DNA of 64,000 nucleotides. It comes from Rhizodiscina lignyota (lineage: Eukaryota > Ascomycota > Dothideomycetes > Aulographales > Rhizodiscinaceae). Numbering within the stretch: position 1 is the stretch's first letter; each line of letters starts with the position of its first letter. The notes beneath the pieces are model-generated. The model searched no databases, was not told the DNA's origin, and was given only the letters and a program-made list of their open reading frames with translations. Positions 44,932 to 55,995 of the stretch are shown piece after piece. Where the stretch lies: NCBI GenBank assembly GCA_010015805.1, contig ML978136.1, positions 620,001-684,000 of the forward strand, in the 5' to 3' direction. The position numbers and the translations under genes are program-made.

Positions 44932-45444
44932 ATGCCGAAGGGTCAGCCTGTTTCCGGCAAGACCAATGCCTGGAACGATACCACGGAGAAGCGCCTGCTT
45001 CTCCTCATGATCGCAGGCACCTCTCACGCCAGCAAAAACTGGGACGAGGTTGCAGCTCAGATGGGCCCGAGCTACTCTGTCAGCGCCTGCAGGTAAGTTT
45101 CGTATCACTCCAATTTCGCGGAAGAAGGCTCACGGCGGCACAGACAGAAGTTCGCGAAACTCAAAGCCGCCATTGAGAAGGAGACTGGCGAGACTATCAG
45201 CAGTGGCAGCCCCAACAAGCGTGCAGCGCCTGCAGTGAAGACGCCGAATGGTACTCCGAAGAAGCGCGGCCGCAAGAGGAAGGAGTCTTCTGATGAAGAC
45301 GATTCCGAGGACGAGATCGAGCCTGAGACGCCACCCAAGAAGATGAAGAAGGAGGGCAGTGCCGCAAACAGAATCATCAAGGAAGAAGACGAAGAGGTGC
45401 AGGACCTCGACGACGAAGAGTACGATAATCTCCTCGACTTGTAG
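44932..45444 (+). CDS. Myb/SANT-like small nuclear protein, paralog D of 7
   Basis: Two exons (44932-45092, 45144-45444) around a 51-nt intron give 153 residues. The domain is the most Myb-like of the set: WNDTTEKRLLLLMIAGTS, KNWDEVAAQMGP, SVSACRQKFAKLKAAIEKE. Here the intron falls inside helix 3 (after SVSACR), unlike A, B, C and E. The tail has basic PKKRGRKRKESS followed by the acidic DEDDSEDEIEPE, PPKKMKKEG, and IKEE (about 132-135), ending in a very acidic stretch (DDEEYDNLLDL). RGRK is an AT-hook-like minimal core. First gene of the plus-strand half of the cluster. Confidence 0.85.
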
Positions 45445-46292
45445 CAACGTTGCTGACCAGTTACAGGTTCTACACTCTTCCTTAAGCGAGTGATTGTGAG
45501 TGGCCGCGAGAAAGCCTTTCTCCTGGCCTTGATTGTGATTGCGCATGGCGAGGCAATCGTTGGCGTTCCTGGACAGTCCAAAATGGCATGATGGAGATTT
45601 CGGTTCTCTTCCAATTGGTTTCTGACGTTGCTGGGACGGGAGTTTCGATGGTAGAGCGGTCCGCTGCATCCATGCCACAATTCCACACTGCAACGTGATT
45701 TTGTACAGTAGCTTACGATCGGTTACAAAAATGAGGCGACGACATCAGAGAAAAATGAGAGCACTTCCAGAAATCTGTGAATGGCCGGATGGCGTTGGAT
45801 TTGTACGGTGGTGCGTGGGGCCATCCCTAGTTTCAGTTCCTGCAGGTGGGACAGGCCTCCCGCACGCCCCGTGCACCCTTGCCAGCCCCCGCGCAGCCAA
45901 TCAGCGCGGCTCTCGTAAAGTGCTTGCATACACCGCGACTCTGGACGTGAACTCGATCAACGCCCTGTCATGGCAATCCGCCCAATCACGTCAGACGCGG
46001 TAGCAGAAGCTGGACTGAGATGGGGATTGCCCAGCCTACCGTCGTGAACAGTAATGGAGTGTTGCGTAAGTGACTCACTGTCGGCCATGCACATATCTCC
46101 GTAGTGAGGCCATAGAATTATGTGAACCAGGGTCGTTGAATGCCTGATAAGTACGTCTTTGTTGCGTACCTGTCTGCCTAGCACTCACTCCATCTTCTTT
46201 CCCAGCCTCCCCATTTTTCCAACCAGTCATAAAATCTTACTGGCCAGCAACTTTGTCCGGTCTTCAAGCTTTCCACAAAAACTCCAGACAAT
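45445..46292. other. Intergenic in the paralog cluster
   Basis: 850 bp between D and E; frames there are shadows or chance. No repeat seen. Confidence 0.5.
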
Positions 46293-46926
46293 ATGACTAT
46301 CGATTGGAAAACTGCAGAGGCGCTTGAACGATTCTTGGTGAGCTGGTGGATGATCGGTCCCAAAGTTCGTTGCTGTCCCATGTGCTACACCCAGAGCACT
46401 TGACAAGATGCTGACATTAATGCAGCCGGACCTGAAAAAGCTGGCGGAAGCTTATGGGAACGGCGCAACCTATCATACCATGGAAGGTTTTAGTCGCAAA
46501 ATCAAGGCCAAAGTTGAGGCGCGCAAGAGAGAGATTGAGGAAGCACAATCCAGTGGCGGTCAGGCCAGCCCCGCTCCAGTTAAGAGGGCCAGGAAGAGCA
46601 AGACGACAGACGGTAAGTTCGAATGACCCGCCTCTTATGCAAGAAAGGTTGAGATGTCCGCAGGTGTCGTGTCTGGTCGTGTGGAGAAGACCAGTCCCAG
46701 CAAACGATCGCTTCAGCGGAGCGCGACTTTCGTCAAGACGGAATCGAGCCAGGCTTCAACCAATGGCGCCCTCCAGACACCTGCGCTGACTCCAGGGAGC
46801 ACATCCGATGCTCTCGACATATCTTTTACGGATGATATGACCATGAGCTTCGAATTTGATGGCCATAATATGGCGAATCTGCTTGACGTCGGCCATGCCA
46901 ACAGCTTCCATACAGAGAGCTTTTAA
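46293..46926 (+). CDS. Myb/SANT-like small nuclear protein, paralog E of 7
   Basis: Three exons (46293-46337, 46426-46612, 46664-46926) with introns of 88 and 51 nt give 164 residues. A 15-residue first exon (MTIDWKTAEALERFL) is helix 1; the phase-0 intron leads to PDLKKLAEAYG (helix 2) and YHTMEGFSRKIKAKVEAR (helix 3). This is the most divergent domain, lacking the core Trp in helix 2. The tail has VKRARKSKTT and SPSKRS basic patches, VKTE, and a Ser/Asp/Met-rich end (DDMTMSFEFDG). Membership rests on architecture, intron position and location rather than on strong identity. Confidence 0.72.
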
Positions 46927-49253
46927 GGGCCGAAAAGTTTAGAGATCTGGTAAAGAGTCGATTTAATTCTTCTATGAGACGGTTAATATACACTCCAGCC
47001 TCTGAAGAGTGTATAAACATTTGATGAATGGGGATTGGCCGCGATGACAAACATCGCGGCTGTGTCTAGATGGCGTGCCCTCTACAAGCAGAGGCATCAG
47101 ACGACGGGACGATTTCGGTGTCTGGCGGCGTGTCGGCAATCAAGGAGGACTTTTGATGAGTGTATTCTGGGGTCCATAGCGTCAATGAACAAATGGTACT
47201 CTCTTTTCTTCTTTGTAATGATCTGACGGCGCCATGACACTTCCGGGTCGGCGTGGATCAGGGGTTTCAACGAGCTATCTCGCCCATCTCGTCGATTTCT
47301 GGCTTCCATGGGAGCCATCAAGATGGAAACGCCAGCAAAATGTTGAATTGATAGGAATCGTGTTTGTTGCGTGTTGCTCAAGGTATGACGAATAAATCTT
47401 TGAAATGTTTGCCTTAGGTGTCGACGGACTAGCAGTTTTGCCGAGTGCTCGAGGCGGCGGTCGCTCCTGACTCAAAGTGCGCAAATGCCAGGCGCCACTG
47501 GCGCTTGGCGTACCGAGCCTACTTTAACGACATGCCGGTCCTTCGACCTTCAATAACATCAGAAGTAATCGAAAATCATTCAGTATCATAACAAGACCCC
47601 CAGTTCATTGTATACAGTGCTCACAATGTCTCTTCAGTGTCCTATGTCGTAATACGTCTTGTTTCTTGTGCCCAGGTGCGGTCTACGTAAAACACCTCAG
47701 TGACCGCACACGCGCCAGCATAAACAATTGAAAATCTTCAATATAATCAGAAGATCATCAATTCGATGTGCAAGGTGCTTACAATACCTCTTCAGTGTAT
47801 TCTTCTCGTAATACAAATAGCGTTCGCGTTGTCATTCACGTCTGCTTGAACCTATTGATCAAAACTATTGAAAATCAATATCACCCAGAGTTTCTCTATT
47901 TTATGAATAAGAAGCATGCTTACCACATCTCTTTAGTATTTATTCTGTGTCGACATGTGTCGTCTTCGCGCCACGTAGCCAACGTAAGCCTATTGATGAC
48001 CCATGCGTGAGAGTCTCCTGGTCCACCTGTTTCCATTCCGGGTACAGAAGGTACCCGTGTCGGGCTGCATGGTGCCAGTGAAAAGCCACACGCCTTCAAC
48101 GAAGGTAGTGATTTGGGAAATAATGTCCAAGTCCAAACGTCCTAGACAAGGCAAGTAGCTGGCTTTTCATTAGCAAGCATATAACCCGACGCGGGCACCC
48201 TCTGTATTATGGTCGGCGCCTGTCTATACTAGAACTGCCTCTCTGTATCTGCCACAGGCTTCCGTAAACAGAGGATCACCTCTCTGCTCTCAGTGTGCGT
48301 GCTATGGAACAGATTCATGCGGTGCTGTAATCACTGTTTCCTGGATCTTGACTTTCTATTTCCCTAAAATTATCTGGGGACATGTTTCTCCCTAGAGAGA
48401 TGGATAGATGTGTACTACTTACGGGCTCTCTAGCTTCAATCAGCGGCTGTACTTGCCTTCACAACCACCCAATCACCCATTCACCCATTCAGTCGTGTCG
48501 ATCTCTTCACCAACGGTACCACTAGCCAACGCATCGAGAGTTGAAGCGTGACCTGGGTGCTAAAGACCTAACTCCCTCAATAAACCCCTGCAACCTCGAT
48601 GGTCGTCAATTCATCCAACAAGGGCCCTTCAATCTTAATTGCGGTGGCTGGTTGCCCGGGTTGCAGCGCACAACGCCAAGCCTAGTCGTTTCAAATAGGT
48701 CCCTCCGGATCTCTCCTCTCTTCCCTCCTACACTCTTGTCACCTCTTCTGCAATCTGCGCACAACAGCCAATTCACCGCGCCGGTTGCAATCACTTGCGT
48801 CGTCCTCTACAATCAATCTTCCGATCGATTGACTCTAGCCCCTGGGCTTCACAGTCGCGCACCGTGCTCGCACTGTGCAAGATCAGACCACTTCCGAGAA
48901 CGGCTGAACACTCGTACCTGCCAAGCTTTCAGATCAACCAGATTGCCTTTGCAAGGCACCACATCTGGCGGCGTTTGGCAGTAGCGAGCGAGTGACCAAG
49001 TTGGTGACAGAAACTGAAGTTCGTTGTTGCCTGGTAAGCCTTTTAACATTCATTTCATTCCTAGTGATGAACACCTCATTCAGTCAACTTCCAATCTCGA
49101 GACTTTATTCATCTCTTGGCCTTTTCTATCTGGCTCCTACTGCCGTCAATGGAATCGGATCTTACTGTGATCTAGAAACTCCCAGCTGTTTACGTTACTT
49201 CCAATACCTATCATTCGACATCTACCAAAATAAAATCTCAAGATCTCGACACA
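46927..49253. other. 2.3-kb gene-poor stretch with degenerate repeats
   Basis: Longest gene-free stretch in the cluster. 47571-47990 holds three diverged copies of a 140-160-bp unit (entered as repeat). A 147-codon frame (48541-48984) opens only at TTG and shows no features. The end (49020-49250) is the A/T- and CT-rich leader of paralog F. No further Myb-like copy recognised. Confidence 0.5.
47571..47990. repeat. Three diverged tandem copies of a 140-160-bp unit
   Basis: Units begin with GAAAATC at 47571, 47730 and 47870. In each, about 55-65 bp later, comes a shared core: GTGCTCACAATGTCTCTTC, GTGCTTACAATACCTCTTC and ATGCTTACCACATCTCTTT, each followed by AGTRT and, in the first two, by CGTAATAC. 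Spacing is 159 and 140 bp. The copies are old or poorly constrained. They could be remnants of a larger satellite or of a duplicated promoter or exon. Confidence 0.55.
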
Positions 49254-50839
49254 ATGACCGGGCCCAAAATGAAGTGGACAGCGGATGCCGATCGCCTGGT
49301 AAGTGCAACACCACCTCTCATTGTTTCACAAACATGGCTGACTTTCATCCAGTTGCTCATCAGCATGATCGGTGCTCTCAATATTCCCGTTACTGAAAAT
49401 GCGCAAAAGATTGCCAACTTTTATCGTATGTAATCACATCATAGAAGAACATGTACAGCAGCTCACAATACACAGCGCCGAACGATAATGGCGAGAAGCC
49501 CACTGCTAAGGCAATCACTGAGCGAGTTTACCGCATCAAGAAGCAGTTTCAGAAGCATGGCACCGCAGAACCCCGTCGTGGCGCTAGAGCAAACAATACT
49601 TACGTCAGAGTCGCTAGTTCCACTGCCACTACTCCGCGCAGGGCGCGTGCTCCCCGCCAGCCCAAGACCCCGAAGACGCCTCCGTCCAGCAGCAAGAAGC
49701 GCAAGGCAGCGGCTGCAGACTCCGATGATGACGACGAGTATGCTCCCAACGCCAAGTCCAAGGGCAAGGGATCCAATCTCTCCAAGGAAGCGGCTGCTCT
49801 TATGAAGGACAACCCTGCGTTCGCATTCTCTGGCCGTGCTTCGACTCCAAGTAAGAAGAGGGCCAAGAAGGAGGTTGACTATGCTGAGGACATGAGGAAG
49901 GAGAATGAGGACGAGTCCGAGAACTTGTCATCTGATGAGGAGCAGATCCAGGTGGACGAAGGTGTCTATGAGGACGATTTTGGTGAGGTGATGGAAACAA
50001 ATACCGTCCAGCCTATCGCCTTTACTCAGGCTTCCGGCACCAACAAGAACAATCACGGAATGCATCCTCCAATGATCAACACCCAATTGGCGAACAGCAG
50101 CTTCGGTGCTAACTTCGCTGGATCTCACCCTGCCGCCAGCTTCCCGGTGAACCAGAATGGCTTCACGACTCCTGTTTCCATGCCTTCCTCTATGGGCGCT
50201 CACGACAACTACTATGGCATGCCGCACACGCCGTACATGGGCCATGGCAGCAGCTTCCAGTACAATCCAACCAGCTACAGTATGCCCACTACTCCTGCCC
50301 ACGGCAACATGAACATGTCTTCCTTCATGACTGACAACAGCGGCGATGGCGACTTCTCGCGTGGCAACTTCGATGGCCACAACAGTACCACAGCGAGTCC
50401 TACAGACTATTCCAATGCTCTCTACGGCTCTCCTGACGATGTCTTCGGCCCTGCTCTCACTCGTCCACGCTTCGGTACTAACTTCAGCATGGGCGGTACT
50501 CCTTATGACAGCATCTTGAAGACTCCACCTAAGCCGAGTACTGTGCGCAGTAACACTCTCTACCAGGGTGACAGCTATCCCATGACGCCGCACGCCAGTC
50601 CCTACACGACCTCGTTCGGCACTCAAGGCTCTCAGGAGACTCTCATGTCGTCCCTCAGCCCTGAAGACGACTTCAACATGACTTTCTCCACCGACGAGAT
50701 GGATCTCAAGCGTACTTTCCCCACCAACCAGATGGATGTGCAGTACAACGATTCCCGTGGCCGTCTTGAGTCGCCCTCTCCTGGCAAGGATATCTTGAAT
50801 GAGTTCTTGCAAGACCGCAACCATGGTGCCATGCACTAA
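49254..50839 (+). CDS. Myb/SANT-like nuclear protein, long paralog F of 7
   Basis: Three exons (49254-49298, 49353-49425, 49476-50839) with introns of 54 and 50 nt give 493 residues, by far the longest paralog. Domain: MKWTADADRLLLISMIGALN, NAQKIANFYPPN, TAKAITERVYRIKKQFQKHG. The first intron (after ADADRL) matches the position in paralog G. Next come AT-hook-like and import patches (TPRRARAPRQPKTPKTPP, SSKKRKAAAADSDDDDEY, SKKRAKKE). The last 280 residues are a low-complexity Asn/Ser/Gly/Met/Pro region with repeated YGMPHTPYMGHGS-like phrases, resembling an activation or phase-separating domain. An open frame and 15-bp repeats continue past the stop codon (see findings). I infer a transcription or chromatin role. 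Confidence 0.85.
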
Positions 50840-51854
50840 GCAACTACTCAACTAGCGGATACTCGGCTAGCAATTCTACTGGCATACTCTCACCGGCATA
50901 TTCTCACTGGCAACTACTCAACTGGCAACCACTCATCTTACAACCACCCAACTGGCAGCCACTCAACTGGCGACCATTCAACTGGCACACTCGAGCTTCT
51001 TCAACAATGCTCACTTTCACGAAAGATTCCGTGGACTGCCCACAGAAACTTACACTCCAGCGATGCGACATCCCCGCCTTTCTTCTTTCAAATCATACGA
51101 CGACCACGGGCACCTTCTTGTGCAACTATACGTGGGCTCGACTGTCCTGACAAGGCCGTTACAGCGCTTTCTTCAGGCGTCGATTGCTCTGTCCATAATC
51201 ACTCGCTCCACTGACATATTAGGGCGTCCGTGATTTGGTCCTCTTCTGGTCAAACCGCGCTCTGTCCCTGATGGCGTATAAAGGGCTTGGGACACCGACA
51301 CTCATTCACGGCTTTCCATTTCTTCTTTTCGTTTCCTATTTTCCGGGCGGCTGTCTCAAAACTCTTCTGTTCTCCGAATGGCGGACTGCGACGAAGATCA
51401 TTCTGGGCGGCTGTCTCATCACGGTCTGGGTTCTCATGGACATGCTCTGGCGATGTTGCCAAGTATTCAACCCCTCTCGGGCTGGGCGTTTCGAGGCGGA
51501 CTTTCAAAACTTTCGGGGCTTGGAAGGATTGTCAAGGGCGGTCTTCTCAGATGGGTACGGAAAAGGCATATCGGGAGCGGTAAAAGGTTTTCATAAAAAG
51601 GTTTCGTAACGGGAAAAAGCGAGGCGTTTCAATGGCATGTGGGATGTACAATAGGACCATTGAATCAACAAAAATCCTCCACCAAATATCTTCGAATGGA
51701 CTTCGTGCGTGAACGTGAGACATGATGATTGTTCTATTGCGCTTGAGTTTACATGTAGGCTGCAACACCAGCGCTTCCCAGACATAAGCGCCATGCCCAT
51801 CAGGATATCTTCCAAGAACCAAACGCCTCCAATGCAAGTATGATGACTGTCCTA
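50840..51854. other. Intergenic between convergent genes, minisatellite
   Basis: 1 kb; after the minisatellite, the plus frame stays open to 51211 without an ATG. A further plus frame (51235-51609) opens at TTG only. The 3' region of Derlin fills the rest. Confidence 0.5.
50841..50990 (+). repeat. 15-bp minisatellite after the stop of paralog F
   Basis: About ten imperfect units of CAACCACTCAACTGG start one base after the stop codon; the 3' half is the more regular. The unit is a multiple of three and stays open in the frame of the upstream gene, spelling N-H-S-T-G-like repeats. Confidence 0.8.
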
Positions 51855-52766
51855 CTACATGTGCTGAACTTCCACCGGCTGTGCGGGCGCTCCAGCATCT
51901 GCATTCGCGTTGTCTCCCGCGACAGCTTCGACTGGTACATGTGTGACCTGTGGTCTGCGCTCGAAGAGCCATAACCACCAGCCGGGAGGATCAAGAGGCC
52001 GGTGGTTATTGTAGAGGGAAGGGTAGACGTCGTTGAAGAAGTACCAGACTGGCGAACCACAATCAGCTTCAAGCAATTGTGAGTAGATGGGAGTGCGGAA
52101 AACATACCATGGCCCACCACCACGCCCGTAATCTCATCCTTCGGCACAGTTCCATGCATCACAAGATGAATAATCATCATAACCCACGGCAGATACGGCG
52201 CCTTGAACACAAACAAGCCCAAGAAGCTCAGCGTGGTATCCGGGTTCTTCCTGCTCCAGATGTACACGAGCGTGCTGGACAGCGTCTGGCTGAGGAAGGC
52301 GATGGAGAAGAGCGGGGCGATGCACAGGATGGACACGCTGATGAAGAGCAGCATCCACGAGAAGCGGGCGGGTGAACGGCCGGACGACTCCTCGAGCAGG
52401 CGCGCGTAGCGCTGCATGAAGTAGACGTGGAAGAGGAGGTCGAGATTAAATGAGCCGAAGTAGCAGAAGGTGGTGAAGAGGCGCCAGAACTGTGAGAGAG
52501 CTTGTTAGTGCCTGCAGTTTGTTGTTTCCCCCTTCTGGAAGATGGAAAAACTGGAGAGGCATGCATACCTGCTTCTTGTGGAAGACCGCGCGATAGCTGT
52601 AGAAGAGCTGGAAGGGTGAGAGGATCTTCGAGTGGACAAGCAAGCTGATAGCGAGCGTTGCTGCTGTCCAGTACCGCGTACATGGCGGCGTCTCCATTAT
52701 CCATTGCTCGAGCTGGTGCATGATATCACCATCGCCGCCGCCAGGGCCGCCGAGCATGGCTGCCAT
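51855..52766 (-). CDS. Derlin, ERAD membrane protein
   Basis: Three exons (52569-52766, 52108-52489, 51855-52048) with introns of 79 and 59 nt give 257 residues. After a Gly-rich start (MAAMLGGPGGGDGD) come IMETPPCTRYWTAATL, the first membrane segment, FQLFYSYRAVFHKKQ/FWRLFTTFCYFG across the first splice, then FHVYFMQRYARLLEE and three to four more hydrophobic segments ending IHLVMHGTVPKDEITGVVVGHVWYFFNDVYP. The pattern PxxTRxW...W R x x T .. F is the Derlin/Der1 rhomboid-pseudoprotease signature; the serine protease residues of active rhomboids are absent, as expected. It helps retrotranslocate misfolded ER proteins. The cytosolic tail lacks a clear SHP box. It shares a 580-bp divergent region with CenH3. 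Confidence 0.94.
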
Positions 52767-53349
52767 ATTGTATCTTACTGATTGCAGATTGAGGAGGGAG
52801 TGTCGATGCTGGAAGGAAGGTGACAATGGTGTAAGAAGCTGCTTCTAGCCTACAGTTATATGAATGTCATAAGGCTTGTTCAGTCATCATTCCGCGTGCT
52901 GAACAAAGCCACGGAAAAGGCCAGAGTTGCTTGATGAAGCTCGTGTGTCGTGCTTGACGTAGGGTCCCGCCTGCCGAAGATGTTCCGGCGGACATTAGCG
53001 CAGGATATGGCGCACGGTGCACCGCTCCTGCCGCTGCTCGCGTGTAAACAATGTCCACCATTCCTTCCCTGGCGCCGCTGTCTCCTTCGTGATTCTTAAA
53101 GTTCTGCGCGTCCAAAACCCTCTCCCGGAATCACTCGAAAGCAGTGCGATTTACTTGCATCCAGCCTCGGCTTCCATTGGCTCTGGATCTTCTGGGATTG
53201 CGCACCTCAATACGCGTCTAATCATCCGCTGTCGAAGCATCGCGTCCATACATACTCGCTCAGCTTGATACACGCTTTTCACCACAACAAAGCGCAATCT
53301 GGAAGCAATTGACCGCCTTTGAACCTTATCGCATTCATCCACTATCGTC
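52767..53349. promoter_or_regulatory. Shared divergent region, Derlin/CenH3
   Basis: 583 bp between two head-to-head start codons. GC-rich core, no TATA box noticed, no MluI box (ACGCGT) seen, though CenH3 genes are often S-phase regulated. Confidence 0.4.
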
Positions 53350-53917
53350 ATGGCTCCCAAACAGCGTCACACTGGCAGTAAGAAACCTCGCGCAGGCCCA
53401 TCATCTGGAGGCGCATCGGCAAGACGAGTCGGCGGCAAGACAGCAGGCAAGACATCTAGAAAGACATTTCCTACTACGCCGACGCGAGGGCGAAACAGCA
53501 ATGTCTACCCCGGCGATCCAGTACCGCGAGGCCAGCGCACTCCAGGCAAACGACGATACAAACCCGGCACGCAGGCGTTGCGTGAGATCCGAAAGTATCA
53601 GCGCAGCACGGATCTGCTGCTGTTGAAGCTGCCGTTCGCGCGACTTGTATGTATCCTCTCCCCAATCAGTCGCAACACAATCATTTTGATACATCACTTA
53701 GGTCAGAGAAGTAGCCATGAACATGGTCCCAACGGGTGAGATGCTGCGCTGGCAATCGCAGGCCATCCAAGCGCTACAAGAAGCGGCTGAAGCGTTCCTC
53801 GTGCATCTCTTCGAAGACACGAATCTCTGCGCCATCCACGCCAAGCGCGTTACCATCATGCAGAAGGACATTCAACTGGCGCGGCGCATCCGCGGCGCTT
53901 GGGGAGGATTGGGTTGA
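53350..53917 (+). CDS. CSE4: Centromeric histone H3 variant (CenH3/CENP-A)
   Basis: Two exons (53350-53646, 53702-53917) around a 55-nt intron, phase 0, give 170 residues. The tail (residues 1-70) is Lys/Arg/Thr/Gly-rich and unlike canonical H3. The histone fold reads [31 protein letters not shown], then a loop 1 of [15 protein letters not shown], about three residues longer than in H3 and with Trp instead of Phe, the diagnostic CenH3 features. [41 protein letters not shown] follow, ending AWGGLG instead of ERA. The product marks the centromere and carries the kinetochore. Placed next to the SANT-like cluster, which is notable for a chromatin gene. Confidence 0.96.
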
Positions 53918-54475
53918 TCTTGTTGTAGATGGGCGTTTGCTGTATTGTTAACAATGCATGATGCCGTCTCATCGCAAGGCGTTGGTGGGCTTCACGGGTC
54001 AAGCATTGTTCTGCATTGGGTGGCATTTTTTATTAGAAGGACGGAATTCGGTGAATACACCTTTCAGGCCAGTTCGGCTTGCTGTCGTGATAGTAAGAAT
54101 AAGATGATAACTCTGACGGACAAGTCGAATGATGAGTGAGAATCTGAAGCGACGTTGGTCAGCTCTGCGACTAAGAGCTCCGCAAAATCGCTCGCGACTC
54201 TGCATTCGGCATTATGACTGCCTTGTCACATGGAAAGAACCAAGTACGGAGTAGTTCAGACACAATCCTCATGAAGAAGATTAAAGAGTCGTTTAGAATC
54301 ATGGCGAATGGTATTAATATCGAGGTTGGGTATCCCATAAGTCATTCTGATACTCCAAACATGCATCGATCAACAGTCCCCACAGTCCCCTGCAGTCCAA
54401 TCATTTCACATCGCCATCGTCACTTCGTACACTATCCTTCAAACTGCTGGACGCCATTCCATTCGTTATTTCTCC
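53918..54475. other. Intergenic between convergent genes
   Basis: 560 bp between CenH3 and the phosphatase-like gene, 3' ends facing. No gene seen. Confidence 0.5.
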
Positions 54476-55995
54476 TTATGCCTTCACAGCTGCGCCAGTG
54501 CCAGCTCCATTCGGCACACCCGCACCCGCAAGCCTGCTCTTGCTAACCAGCCTGAGTCCACCGAGCAGCAGAATCAACGCTTCCACTCCCAGGATCACAC
54601 CCAGCGTGACCATCGCGCCAATGACGCCGCCGACCGCAGTCGAGATGTGGCTTCCACCACCACTGCTGCTGCTGCCGCTATCGCTGCTGGACGAGCCCGA
54701 CGACGGCGCAAACGCAGCGCACGTACCGGTGAAGTTGCCGCACTTGGTGCACCACTCCTGCGTCGTGGTGACGGAAATGCCGCTCATGTTGCTCACAAAG
54801 TCGGGCCAGCTGACCGTCTCGCTCTTCTGGCCGAATAGTGGGAAGGCCGTGGGCTCGGTCTTGTTGTCGCTCGTGCCATTGTGGTACAGGAAGCGCACGT
54901 TGATCTGATCTTGGCTCGGCGCACCCTTGCTCACGTCCGCAGTCGTGACGAGCTCGAACACCATGCTGCTGGCGTAGTCGGGCACGCCGAAGAAGTTGGG
55001 GGATGCTTCAGTGAGGTTCGCGAGCCCGAAGAAGCTGAAGAAGGTGCCGTACGCGCCGAATTGGATGCCCAGCTTGTTGTTGTGCTTGGCGAAGGAGGTG
55101 ATGCTGCTGTTGAGGTAGTCGAGGATCTCGCCAGCAAGCTGCATGCCTGCGATGGCACGCATGTCATCCGATGCATTGTAGGCGAGGCCGTACTCGTGTG
55201 AGTCAGCGAGGGTTCGTAGTTGGAAGAGGGTTGGAGTGTCGAGGAGATTGGAGGAGTTGATGGTGCGGTTATGGATTTCGGCAACGTTGATCAGGTCGAA
55301 GACTGACGGCGGAGTTAGTACTCGCAGGTTGAATTGGTATCATGAGATGACATACTGGTATAAGCATTCTTGAAGCTGGTTTGAGCAGCACTGAATGAGC
55401 CATTGACCACTGGATCAAGCCTGTCGTAAAAGCTCTGTGTAGATTTCAACAGGCTCTGGTACTGCGCAGAGTTGAAGTAGTTGTTGCTGCTCGTCTCCGC
55501 ATTCGCGCAGCTCGAAGCATCCTGCAACCAGCCATTGTCCTCGCTTCCAGCGCCGCCATTGCTCACGATATTAATTGGAATGATCTGGAATCCGCCCAAT
55601 GGGGGCTCTACGCTGGTGCCGTTCCTCAGCGTCTGGGAGGCTGCGTTTCCGGCTGCTGGGTAGAGACCCTGCACAAAGCCTGCCGCGCTGCTCTGGAGGA
55701 CATTGTCGACCGGCGCGGTGACTGCGAGTTGCGCAAGACGAACGACGTCTGTGTTCAGACCCGAGATCGGGTTCGTAGCATCAGACGCGACATAGCGGCT
55801 GCGATAGTATTGCCCACGTTCGTACACCTCGCGGTAGCCAAGGTCGGTCAGATTGGCGGGAGGAGTGGCTTTAGCTGTGCGGTCGCCGTGACGATGGAAG
55901 ATGTATACACCCAGTACCGTTTCTGATGACTGGGCGACGGTCGTGAGAGGCAGGGCGAGAAGGCTGGAGAGAAAAGCGGCGCTCTTGAAGCCCAT
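54476..55995 (-). CDS. Histidine-acid-phosphatase-fold surface protein
   Basis: Two exons (55356-55995, 54476-55302) around a 53-nt intron give 488 residues. Signal peptide (MGFKSAAFLSSLLALPLTTVAQ), then GVYIFHRHGDRTAKATPP with the RHGxR phosphohistidine motif at 35-39, and YERGQYYRSRYV. In the C-terminal half, where active enzymes have the HD proton-donor dyad, this protein reads KLGIQFGAYGTFFSFFGLANL (about 290-308), so the dyad seems absent. A Ser/Gly stalk, one membrane helix (AVGGVIGAMVTLGVILGVEALILLLGG) and a short basic tail follow, so it is a type I surface or vacuolar protein. Many N-glycosylation sequons. A related non-canonical subfamily occurs in other ascomycetes; activity is doubtful. 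Confidence 0.85.

Noticed and set aside
45105-45693. Two long minus frames over paralog D
   Set aside because: Antisense shadows of the acidic/basic coding region of D, which has good splice sites and family match.
48541-48984. 147-codon plus frame in the gene-poor part of the cluster
   Set aside because: Opens only at TTG, no domain, no match to the Myb-like family.
49928-50851. 307-codon minus frame over paralog F
   Set aside because: Antisense of a low-complexity coding exon; Val/Arg/His bias typical of a shadow.
51235-51609. 124-codon plus frame after paralog F
   Set aside because: Opens only at TTG; lies in convergent 3' sequence; no domain.
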